NCBI RefSeq assembly: GCF_005239225.2
Contig: NC_133288.1
Location: 9,244,169-9,308,168, forward strand
DNA from: Populus alba
Lineage: Eukaryota > Streptophyta > Magnoliopsida > Malpighiales > Salicaceae
Length of the DNA: 64,000 nucleotides
Direction: 5' to 3'
The notes under the pieces were generated by a model that was not told where the DNA came from, searched no databases, and was given only the letters and a program-made list of their open reading frames with translations. The position numbers and the translations under genes were made by a program. Position 1 is the stretch's first letter. Each line of letters starts with the position of its first letter. Of this stretch, positions 48,900 through 64,000 are shown in pieces.

Positions 48900-50350
48900 C
48901 AGTATTAACATAATCTGGTATGTGCTAAGATACATCAAATTATTGCATTCCCGATATGGGCAATGCATGTCAACAATGTAATGGGACCTGTGTTAACCAA
49001 AGCTTAGATTCATCATGACATATAGGCAAAGTTAAAAGTGTAAAGTTAATGGAACATGGCATCATATAACTTATCAAAATATATGAAAGATTTATATTAA
49101 ATAACAAGTCAAAAAATTAAAAATTAAACTTAAAAAAATACAATAAATTTGTAGCTCGCACCTGATGTGCCTAATGGGTGTCCAACTCATCCTGGTATAA
49201 CTCGTGGACATGAGAGGGATTTACTTTGAAATGTTTAGCATCACACCATCCTAACATGTCAAGCCATAAAAATTATTTTTTCATTCAATTTATATAAATA
49301 ACATATTGATTAAATTTTATTTTATTTCATTATTACCTAGAATAAATGGATAATGGCCTCTTAGTGATAGTGTCCAACATATTATTACTCCAACTCTGTA
49401 GATATCCGATATCAATATACTCCCATGATTAGAGCTACATTAATTAACATTGACAGTTCTAAGTTAGTAATTAAAATATAGTTAATTCTAACAATCAAAT
49501 AATTTAAATTAGTATACTAGAACAAATAGTAGACACTTGGCAATTTATTTTTTATTCTTTAAACATTCTTTACATTGTTGTTAGTAGAAATAAGCAAGCA
49601 TGACCCCCTAACTATAATTAGGAATGGCCTAGAAGTCCTCAAGTAGCATCAGAAAGAACACGAGTATTGCATTGCCTGCAATACTCGTGAAAATAAGACC
49701 TCCAAACATATGCAATATATATGTCTAAGCATATAAAACCAAGTGGTTCTATTTACTAGGGAGTTTTAAAATTTATATCCAACCATGTCAATTTAATGCA
49801 ATCACCCTTGTAAGCACTTACTAGAGGCACTCATCCTAATAAATAATATATATATAATGCATCTTTATCAATCAACCCTCTGCATCTTGTCATAGGGGCT
49901 CCATCTATCAGAAGGACAATCAACATGGTGACATTTTATAGTATGGATGTAGATGAAAAGTGTGTCTTGCGCCTTCTTTGCTCAACCAAAGCTACAATTA
50001 ATGTGTGGTCAAGATGTATGCCACATAGCTGATTGATCTCATAAAAACTTGCCTTGATAACAAATAGGTGAGCATGCTCATGCAACTCCATCAATGTATA
50101 TTATTGAGGTGTTACAAGATCACCTCCTTGAAAATAAAGTAATTTAGTTATTTAAACAATTAAAATATTTAAAATAGTTATTTAAAAATGATATTAATCC
50201 AGAGATATGACCTTGTCACTTCAAATATCATCGAAATGATGTTGATCTTACATATAGAATTGAGTTATCATTTGGATCTGCCTCAATAACTAGGTGGTCC
50301 TGTCTGTCAGCACTTATAAAAGCAGACAAACCTCTTCTAGTCCAAACCAT
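48900..50350 (-). pseudogene. Plant mobile domain (PMD/MAIN-like) protein remnant
   Basis: In-order motif scraps lie on the minus strand. H-T-F-H-L-H-P near 49950-49965 corresponds to the family's E-T-H-T-F-H-L. L-L-I-D-G-A-P-M-T-R follows just downstream near 49910 (family L-x-I-D-G-x-P-V-T-G). V-N-P-S-H-V-H-E-L-Y-Q-D-E-L-D lies near 49210. W-L-T-Q-V-P-L-H lies near 48995 (family W-x-x-x-V-P-L-I). Every segment is separated by stops or frameshifts. The order agrees with aminotransferase-like plant mobile domain proteins, which in plants occur as host genes and inside transposable elements. Here the upstream MULE fragment on the same strand favours the transposon form. Confidence 0.6.
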
Positions 50351-51029
50351 ACCTCCATCAAGGCTTTGTATAAAAAATTATTAGCATTGCAACATAATTT
50401 AATATCCATATAGTTGAACTAATAGCAATATTTTAAGTTTACATAATTTGAAACAAATGCAGCTATCAACATACATTGTCTAGTTTTAAAAGTTTTTCTA
50501 TTACGACCCATTTGACAACATATGACATGTCTATTCAGTGAGTACCCCTCTCTAGCATCCATCTCATTATGTATATGAGTGGATTTTCTTCAAACCTTAT
50601 TCGTGTGTCATCTAGTTGGACATCCATATACATCTAGATTAATATATGCATATCATAATGGCATATCAGGCAAAGGTTGAAAAAGAGGACTATATGCATT
50701 TTTGTACAACAAGTTGGAGTAGAAATCATCAACAAATTGCACATAGTCTATATTTTGTAAAGTGTGACATGCACTTAGGTATGAACATGATTGTTGATAT
50801 AGTTTTTATTTACTATATGTATAAGTTGCTCATTGATGTTAATCATTTCTTGGACTTCTCTTATAACACTAGCTACTGGGGGTCACATACTAAAATAACC
50901 TCATTCCAAGATCAAATAGAGTTGTCATGTGTGATGTAGAAGTTGACGCATCAACGAGTAATTTAGCTAAGACCTTTAGAGGCTATAATATATCACGACT
51001 TAAAAATTATCCAACTTTTTCTATGTGCT

Positions 51030-51296
51030 CTACAAATTATTTATTACATCTAAAAAAGTTATTTGCATTATAGCTGATACATGCAAGTCATGTATAGTTC
51101 TCAAAACATTATTAAAAATCTTTGACAAATTCATCGTCGTATTGTCATAACGACAACCACCAAAATCATATGACAATGTGCTTTTTTTTTTAGGTTCAAC
51201 TTTTGGCCATGCTATGATCACATCATCATTTTTCATCAGATCCTCATATAAAATGTCCAACTCCTGTTTTGAAGGATTTGTACATATTTTATACAA
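51030..51296 (-). pseudogene. MULE transposase C-terminal fragment
   Basis: This 88-residue frame contains G-G-C-R-Y-D-N-T-T-M-N-L-S-K-I-F-N-N-V-L followed by L-H-V-S-A-I-M-Q-I-T-F. It fits the Mutator-family pattern R-Y-G-x-M-T-T-N-x-x-E-x-x-N-x-V-L-K...P-I-T-A-L-V-x-x-T-F that precedes the SWIM zinc finger. The catalytic DDE region and the SWIM finger are not visible. The second residue pair (M-T-T-N changed to T-T-M-N) shows decay. Confidence 0.65.
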
Positions 51297-51739
51297 TATA
51301 TTTTTCTATGCAACATTTTTAAACTTAGTGTTAAAGCTACTCATAAAGTGTCGCGAACAATATTTATGATATTTAATAGGCTTTGGAAAAAACTAAGTCA
51401 TGGAACTCTTCATCAACTCATGTTTAACTGATATAATACATAACTCAGTGCAACCGCTGATTATATATCGACGAAACAAATCTAAAAACCGACTTCGAAT
51501 TCATCAAATTAATCGAAAAAAACATAAATTCTTCAAATTTCACAATTATAACAAAATTATCAACGCAATTCATGTATTTCATAGCTAATTATCTTATTTT
51601 ATATCTAATTCAATATAATTCATAATTTAACCTAAATAAACCCTAACTCTAACCTTAATTTACAATCAACAATAACCCAAAATCATTTGTTATTTTATAA
51701 AATAACATAATTACTAACTCAAATTATATCTAATGAACC

Positions 51740-51760
51740 TATATATATATATATATATAT
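51740..51760. repeat. (AT)n microsatellite
   Basis: About 10 AT units within AT-rich DNA. Confidence 0.8.
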
Positions 51761-52090
51761 AAAACCTATTTTTTTAATAAAAAAAAATCCTTGATTCTAA
51801 ACCCAAATATTTTTTGAATCAAAATTAACACACATTAGCATAAATTACATCAAATTGATAGAGAAAAAAGTGTTGAATATACCTCTAAGTGTAGAATATG
51901 GGTGGTGATGGTGGTGGTGGTGATTAATGATAATGGTTTTGGCTTGAAAAAGCTTGACTCACAGTAGCTAAAGAGAGAGAGACGATGATCTCGATAAGGG
52001 AAGAGGGGAAGAAAAGGGGCTCTGGTTTTAAATTTCATTTAAATTTACATATAATATTTGTGACTCTTGAGTCATATATGATATATATGA

Positions 52091-52918
52091 CTTTTTAAAT
52101 TGTATTATTTTTTAAAAATATTTTTTGAGTTATTTTATTCCATCAAATTTTATTTTTAATAATCTAAAAACTCCAAAAAAAATTCATTTGATAAAAGTAA
52201 TTGACTACTATCCGGTGCCCCTTTTTTTAAAAAAAGTTTTGAATAGTTTTTGTAAATTAGTTTAAATTTTATAATTGCATCCAAGTCTCACGTGGCTAAA
52301 GTATAACTCCTATATATATATATAAACAATATTGATCCCAATTCTTATATATCAAAATTAAAATATTTTACTTGCAGTCTAAATTTCTTTTCAATAAGGT
52401 ATTTCTGTATCTGAAATTAACTATTTTTTTGCATAGCTTTTCCTATTACGGCTGCAAACGAACGAAAGGATAATTTTCCTTAATAAGTCAATCATTTTCA
52501 GCCTGAGAAAATATCTGAAGAATGAGGTCATCCTCTTTTTGGAGTTTGAGCTTACGACATGTCGTTTAACCTGGCGAGCGTGGACCGCACAAGCCATTGG
52601 CAATTATTATTATATGTCCTGTCTCTATCCATCTGAAACAAAAGTTACAGTCCGATAATTAATAAAAACACAGAGAGAGCATTAGGTTGGAATGTGTATG
52701 TGTATGGGCAGCCACATGACGTTATTGCCTCGTGGAAAGCACGGGTTCTTTGTTTGTTTTTTGATTTGTTGTTGGTAATGGTGGTGGCAATCTTTTTCAA
52801 TTATATCTCTTCTTAATCTTAGATCAAGTCTTTTAACCAAATATTTAGCCCCCTTTAATTATTTCTGTTTCTTTTCATTAACTATAGACAAAGAAGGCCA
52901 GGTACTTCAAGTGAATAA
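52091..52918. promoter_or_regulatory. Upstream region of the bHLH121-like gene
   Basis: The nearest 300 bp (52620-52918) are of mixed composition and hold CACATGACGT (E-box-like plus ACGT core) near 52713. No clear TATA box is visible. The regulatory meaning of the motifs is unproven. Confidence 0.3.
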
Positions 52919-54929
52919 ATGGATCAATGGAACACAAGAAATGACTACTCTCAAACTTTCGTTGCTGCAACAACCAATATGGTTCCTTCAAATTCAATTC
53001 ATTCATTCCCACCTCGCTCTTCTACTCGTCTTCAGAACTCAGCTCTTGAACCCAGGTTCTTGTTTTTCTTTTTCTTTTTTGCAATCAAATCTAGAATTAA
53101 CACGACTGATACTGATTCTATTTGGTGGTATTGTGATTCAGTTTTGAGTTTTGGTTGAAGTTTGTTTCCTTTTTTAGGTGTTTTTGAACTATATATTTTG
53201 GTGAAGGTTCATTTCTTGTACAGTAATTTAGCATGACTTTTGTTTGTGGTGATTGGAAGTTATTGAGTTTGAATATGGTTTGCAAGTTTTTCTTATTAAA
53301 GTGCAGATTTGATTTAAATTCTTATTTGTATTTGAGGTTTTGTTTTGTCTTATGGGGTATCACCTTTTTTTTTGGCAGGCAGAGGCAAGAAGTGGATGTG
53401 AAATATCCAATTGCAGTTGCAAAAAAAGTTCAAAAGGCAGACCGTGAAAAATTGAGGAGGGATAATCTTAATGAGCAGTTTCTTGAATTGGGTACCACAC
53501 TAGGTAATAATTTGCTGCTATTCTTGGTTATTAGTACCTTCATGCTCGAATGCACTCCTTTTGTGCTGCCAATTGAACATGTTGCCTCTCACTGTCCCAA
53601 TTGAGTTAAAAAATTGGAAAAGGGAAGCCTAGTTATTTCTGTATAATATGATACATTTTGTTAATGGATGTATATGATTGATATTGTCTTTATGATTTAA
53701 TGGTTCATCTCTTGCATGAACTCAAACTGCGTACTACTCACCATTGAATTACTGGACTTCTAGTTCTGATAATATTCAATTGATTTACTTTAGAGGGGTA
53801 TGTGTGTGTGTGTGTGTTAGGCTGTTAACCTGTTGATGCATCCACCTCCATAAGCTGGTTTCCTTTTTGAGAAATTATTGGCTTGGCAAACAAATGTGAA
53901 TAAATAGTATAGTTTCACCACTCACAGTATCAGCTTTCAAAGATGCCTTCTCTTCTCATATGCACTTTTTTTTTTTTTTTTTGGAGAATGTGAAAGTGCT
54001 TGATTTTAACTATTTACTTATTTACATTTGCATGCAGACCCAGATAGGCCAAAGAATGACAAGGCAACCATTTTGACAGACACAATTCAAGTGCTGAAGG
54101 ATCTAACAGCTGAAGTGAACAGACTAAAGGCTGAGTGTGCGACACTCTCAGAAGAAACCCATGAGGTGGTTTTTTTTTAGTTTGTCCCTAATGGTTGTTA
54201 TGCTTTATGCCTGTATGATTCCTCATGTAATTGAATGCTAAGAAGAATTAACTAATGCAGGCTTGATGAAAATATATTTTATGCAGCTAATGCAGGAAAA
54301 AAATGAGCTCAGAGAAGAGAAGGCATCTTTGAAAGCTGATACTGAAAATTTAAATGCCCAGTATCATCAAAGAACAAGGGCTATGTTCCCATGGGCTGCT
54401 GTTGATCCTTCTGTTGTAGTTCCTCCTCCTTATTCTTATCCGGTTCCTGTACCTGTCTCTCCAGGCCCAATTTCCATGCACCCGTCATTGCAGCCATTTG
54501 TCTTCTTTGAAAACCAGAATCCCGGTGCCATTGCTAGTCCTTGTTCAACATTTATTCCATACCCAGCTGCAAATCACCCAAATGATCTGCCACCTGCTCA
54601 GTATGCTTCTGGTTCCCAATTTTCAAGCAAACAGGATTCGAGAACCAAGTCAACAGATCACCAGGGGAGCAGAAATAAAGAAAGATGCAACGATTCTTCT
54701 GATGTTGCAACTGACCTTGAACTTAAAATGCCTGGATCATCAGCACAACAGGTCTACTCTGAAGTTATTAGGCATTAATTCTTGGCACATGAAGACACAA
54801 AACTGATTTCAAGCATTTGTGCAGGATATATCATCTGGAGAAAAGAAAGGCAAGCAATGTCAAAGAAAGGAAAGAATTATTACAAATGTTAACTCCTCGT
54901 GCTCATCATCTTCAGGGATGCTCCTCTAA
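52919..54929 (+). CDS. BHLH121: bHLH transcription factor, bHLH121/URI-like, 319 aa, five exons
   Basis: Exons are 52919-53055, 53379-53503, 54038-54165, 54287-54751 and 54825-54929. All introns are GT-AG, phases fit and the total is 957 coding bases plus stop. Residues 1-60 form a variable N-terminus. The bHLH spans about 61-111 with basic-region E69 and R73 (K-A-D-R-E-K-L-R-R) and loop R-P-K-N-D-K-A-T-I-L. A leucine-rich coiled coil follows (L-T-A-E-V-N-R-L to about residue 165: L-R-E-E-K-A-S-L-K), then a Pro-rich region P-P-P-Y-S-Y-P-V-P and the group IVb motif A-T-D-L-E-L-K-M-P-G-S near 275. The order and motifs match Arabidopsis bHLH121 (URI), which pairs with group IVc bHLH factors to switch on iron-deficiency genes. 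That function is inferred. Unspliced intron 4 would replace the last exon with V-Y-S-E-V-I-R-H and a stop. Confidence 0.93.
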
Positions 54930-56846
54930 CAGCATGGGAGATGTCCCAAAACCTAATAACTGAGGTTGCCAGTTGTTTGCGCCTTCAGAGCTTTCTAAGT
55001 GCTGACTGTGAAGATATTATGTGTTTCTCGTGACACTTGGATAATAATTTCCTTGATTTGAGCTTTAGCCTGATAAGCATGAGATCATTTCTAACAGCTT
55101 CAACATGGAAGCAGCATGCTTTATGGTTATAGTGGAGTTTTGGGGTAACAACCTGGTTATCTGCGGCAACAGAAGGGCCTGGAAGAGGGTGCACCGTACT
55201 CCATTTTACTTAGTCTACTTCTGTAGAATTCTGATCTGGTTCTTGACTTACTGACATAAAGCTTAAGGTTTGTCTGATATTTTTTTAGGTGCCTGCTGAT
55301 CAATATAAGAGCAATTTATACAGGTGGAGAAAACTGTAAATTATCACTGCAAAATGCTTGATACTTTCACTGGTTAGCCAGTTTAGTTGTAAACATCCCT
55401 TTCTGTTGTAAGTTCCTTTTTATGTAGCATCACAGCCTTTCACAGTTGAAATTAATCTGTTATTTTGTTGCTTTTACAATGGCAATGAAAAATGCCTCAG
55501 TGAGCACAACTCTAATGGATCGTATGCTAGAATTATTTGAGTTTGGCGACATGGCTATAACCATTTCCACTGCAATTTATCATGCAGGCAGCATGTATCT
55601 AGGTTAGTAGGTTGTTGCAATCATTTCAAAAGGAAGGTTTCAAGCGTCTCGATAGAAAGAAGAGTGAAAAGACTGGAGTCTCACATTCGACAATCTATGA
55701 AAGAAGAGTGAAATTCCCAGTTAAGCATTCACCGCCTGCAAGAGTACGAATAACATAAATAATGTCGGGGGTGAAGCAACCTGCCCTTGGTGAATTTTCT
55801 TTCATGACTGGTCTAGATGCATCTGGGTTTTACCATTCAAAAGCCAAAGCCAGTGGTTGCTGAAGGGGAGCCAGGCGTGTGAAACGATTTCAAAAGAAAT
55901 CATAAGCAAGTTTCAGCAAATCATAAAATGAGAAAAGAGACATGCAATGGAGAAAGAAAGTGCAGTTTTTTTTCTTTTTATTTAGCCTAGTAATCTCTCT
56001 TTATATCATTATAGCCAAGAGCTCAAATTCTGAAAACAATACTTTCATCAGCTTAAGCATATTATACGCATTGCGTGGATTTATGCATTCTGTCTGTTTC
56101 GCACTCTGCAGTCCATGTGACTCTTGAGAGAATCATATTTTGATATCCACACTCTAATACCTCCCTTACATGCCTCTATCAGGGGGAATCTTAATTAACC
56201 TGACGTTACTAACTCGTCATTACTAGATTCTAAGTATAAATTGCGAGATATAGAGAAGTAAAACTGAAGGTTCAGTATTCATGAATACCAAAAATTGGGA
56301 TACTGTCTAAAATTTAACGTGACTTCACTTAAAGAAGAACACCCCCCTCCCCCCAGTTTCCACTTTCAATAAGCACTTTTAACTTCAAGCACTATTGTTC
56401 CAATCAATAGGGATAAGCATCAGCTGCCAAATGAGAAGGGTAAAGAAGATGGGCACGCACAGAATTCCCAAACACCAACCTTTCATTGATACGTTACTTG
56501 CATTACACGTTACAATTTGAAGAGGGCACCCGCAAGGGGGACCCCCACACTCACAAAAGAATGTAGACTAGTATAACGTCCATGGAGCCATCCTCCGGGA
56601 AAAGTTCCAACTCTATAACCAACACCTCTCACCTCTCTCTCTGTTCAACGCACTACATCTTTTAATATACACGAGTTATAAGAAGAATTCTACCATTGAT
56701 GACTTGAGTTTCAGAAAGAGATGAGCCTGGTGGGATGGTTTTTGAGAAATTGGCGTGATATAATCTAGAAGGGCAGCTTCCGCGAAAAGGAGATCCACTT
56801 TTCTAGCTTGTTCGCTAGTCTCAGTCTTTAAAACTCCAATTCTTAT
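54930..56846. other. Convergent 3' flanks of bHLH121-like and CPK genes
   Basis: The two genes point toward each other. The bHLH 3' UTR probably covers 54930 to about 55480, possibly with an intron (tttttttaggtgcctgc near 55281). The CPK 3' UTR should lie in about 56350-56846. The stretch 55500-55950 is unassigned. Short frames here show no motif. Confidence 0.45.
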
Positions 56847-62505
<5,659 letters not shown>

Positions 62506-63178
62506 GATTTTGTATTGAATTTTACTTTAATTCATCTGCAAAGTTCAAGACTTTATTGAGAGATGATGCGAAGGGCGAAAATAAATAGCGGGCTTGACAG
62601 ATGATAGATGAAAATGCATGATTTTCCAGGAGAAAGGAAAGAGAAGGTAGGAGGAAGAAGAGAAGAAAGAGAGGGGAGCGTGGAACCGTGGAGGTGGTCA
62701 AAAGAGACTCTTTATTTTTATTTAATTTTTATTTTTATTGTTTTTTGAAATAATAAAAGAGAGAAGGCAAACTGTTCGTTTTGTTTGTTTTCTTTCTCTT
62801 TTCGTCATTTCATCTTTATGGACGGAACTGTATTTTTGAAAATTCTGTTATTTTAGTTGAAGGAGGGATGGCAATATATATATATATTCGTATTCGCCCA
62901 CCAATATATATAGAGTTATGCTATTTAATATATGAAATATGTAAAGCTTAGTGAAAGCTTAATTAATTTAGATGGTAAATGATTTTACTCTTATATTATT
63001 ATCTAGTTTAAAGTCTTAAGAGAGGTTGTAAGAATCTATCATAAATGCATTTTTATTTTTATTTATTTTTTGGTACAAAGGAAAGGAGAAAAAACAAGAA
63101 ACTATGAAAACCCAGGATGTTTATTGGATCTGCGAGCAGAAGTTGGTTCAGACCTAGCGGGGGATGTTCCCAGATAAA
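62506..63178. promoter_or_regulatory. CPK upstream region
   Basis: GA/CT-rich DNA at 62630-62700 (minus-strand CT-rich leader type). A weak TATA-like CTATTTAT lies on the minus strand at 62588-62581, about 76 bp before the ATG. Beyond 62870 there is a short AT microsatellite and AT-rich intergenic DNA. Confidence 0.3.
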
Positions 63179-63411
63179 CTAGTGCAACAACAATGAAACT
63201 TCTCCTTGAATGAGGCAAAGGGCATCCTTGGAGTCAGAGTTACATGTAATCTTTCTATATTCATGACTCCAGTCAACAGTAAGACCGTGTTTAATAGCTA
63301 GCAGTTCCCGGAAAAGTTTTGAATTGATACCGGCTAAACCCGTGAATCCCACCAACCAAGATCCGTCCATATTTATGATTAGAACACCAAATCCCACCCT
63401 CCCCGGGTTTA
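63179..63411 (-). pseudogene. RNase H-like (RVT_3) fragment of a non-LTR retroelement
   Basis: A frame of about 77 residues reads N-P-G-R-V-G-F-G-V-L-I-I-N-M-D-G-S-W, then G-F-T-G...E-L-L-A-I-K-H-G-L and C-N-S-D-S-K-D-A-L. This is the pattern of the plant reverse-transcriptase-associated RNase H domain (G-x-G-x-x-x-R-D...E-x-x-A-x-x-x-G-L...x-S-D-S). The first Asp-containing motif is altered and the C-terminal part is missing. The frame is closed upstream by TAG. No RT or endonuclease was seen nearby. Confidence 0.75.
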
Positions 63412-63437
63412 CCTAGACAGCTACCTTCAATTTCTAG

Positions 63438-63609
63438 TTTTTTTTTTTTTTAATTAATATAAGTGTTTGAGTTAGTTTACACGCTTACATGCATTTCGAC
63501 TAATCTCACAAATCTTAAAATTAAAGACCATGTAAATCTTCAGTGTTCCTAAAATTTATGGGATTCGAACTGGTGACTTCTAGCAAACAAATTTAGAACC
63601 TGATCATGG
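63438..63609 (-). mobile_element. SINE, same family as 33360-33556
   Basis: Minus strand: the B box GTTCGAATCC (63572-63563) is a perfect pol III match. The body shares 'catggtctttaattttaaga', 'gagattagtcgaaatgcatg' and 'gtgtaaactaactcaaacac' with the copy at 33360-33556. The tail is A-rich (T-run 63438-63451 on the plus strand). The 5' A-box part is diverged. No target duplication was defined. Confidence 0.75.
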
Positions 63610-64000
63610 ACCGATAATTATCAAAAATCAACCAAATTAGCATTTTGATCTTGGCTCTCGGATTCCATAACCATGTCCATTGTGTTTCACCATGGATTGA
63701 TAATGATTATTTTTAAATTATTTTGTTATTTAAAAATATATTAAAATAATACTTATTATTTTTAAAATTTTATTTTTATATCAACATGTTTTAAAAACAT
63801 TAAAAAATTAATTTAAAAAAAATATATATAAAAAATTATTTATAAAACATTTTTTAAAACGTAAAATAAATTACCAAACACAAATAAGCTGATTTTGGAC
63901 TGTATAGCACAGAAGTGTTCCCTGCCCATATCATACAATCATCTAGTCTTGAGTCTAACGAAATAGGAAAGGCCAAAATCTGAATTTTTAGGGTTTCTGG
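63610..64000. other. Intergenic DNA with a MITE-like AT-rich stretch
   Basis: 63700-63890 belongs to the recurrent AT-rich family ('atcaacatgttttaaaaaca', 'attaccaaacacaaataagc'). No gene was seen up to the window end. Confidence 0.4.

Larger units (their letters stand above)
47400..52090 (-). mobile_element. Decayed Mutator-like element with plant mobile domain remains
   Basis: On the minus strand, a MULE transposase C-terminal fragment (51296-51030) is followed downstream by plant mobile domain pieces (about 50350-48900). Both are broken. Candidate inverted ends read outward as 'gtgactcttgagtcatatat' near 52055 (plus strand) and 'cgacactcgagtcacatata' near 47570 (minus strand). Their similarity is only partial, so the limits are approximate. 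No target duplication was identified. Confidence 0.55.

Noticed and set aside
50646..50939. 97-codon plus-strand frame
   Set aside because: It lies opposite the decayed MULE/PMD element and shows no conserved motif. Chance frame in AT-rich DNA is more likely.

Overview
This is a stretch of plant nuclear DNA from a woody eudicot, most likely a poplar (Populus) or a close Salicaceae relative. Three things point there: spliced genes with GT-AG introns belonging to plant-specific families (ARO, ATL, bHLH121, CDPK); a very AT-rich intergenic background; and repeats I associate with Salicaceae genomes, such as tRNA-derived SINEs, the 'TGTTAGAGAATAATATAAATC'-type small LTR and a degenerate ~160-bp array. 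The genus comes from memory of these families, not from a search.

Intact genes are few. The minus strand carries the 5' end of a plastid-targeted protein (1-253, running off the edge), a single-exon ARMADILLO-REPEAT-ONLY protein (5154-7130), a small chloroplast J-protein of the DJC/ATJ11 type (30564-30983), an ATL RING-H2 ubiquitin ligase (39816-40430) and a 12-exon group IV calcium-dependent protein kinase of 556 aa (56847-62505). The plus strand carries one spliced gene, a bHLH121/URI-like transcription factor of 319 aa in five exons (52919-54929). They are independent transcription units that share no pathway beyond general cell signalling. CPK and ARO proteins act in calcium and cell-polarity signalling, ATL in ubiquitination, and bHLH121 in iron homeostasis.

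One gene is clearly dead. A copy of the AP endonuclease APE2 lies at 42202-45119 (minus). Its intron positions and many splice sites are intact, but it has lost the first exon and the exon holding the catalytic D-L-N motif. It carries two CGA-to-TGA-type stops, several frameshifts and a stop in place of a zinc-binding cysteine of the C-terminal GRF finger.

The remaining ~45 kb is intergenic and dominated by decayed mobile DNA. It includes a 1.6-kb internally deleted copia element with both LTRs, a tRNA-iMet primer site and a 5-bp target duplication (12441-14075); a gag-zinc knuckle-protease remnant of another copia (about 26530-27340, minus); a degenerate Mutator-like element with plant mobile domain remains (about 47400-52090, minus); an RNase H fragment (63179-63411, minus); at least four tRNA-related SINEs (one with a perfect 14-bp target duplication); MITE-like palindromic elements; a ~160-bp tandem array (8720-10620); a 0.57-kb segment duplicated 1,675 bp apart (23060/24742); and many AT microsatellites. 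I saw no tRNA, rRNA, CRISPR or prokaryote-like system. I also found no convincing new biological system; the most informative non-genic structures are the APE2 relic, the chimeric copia and the MULE/plant-mobile-domain relic.
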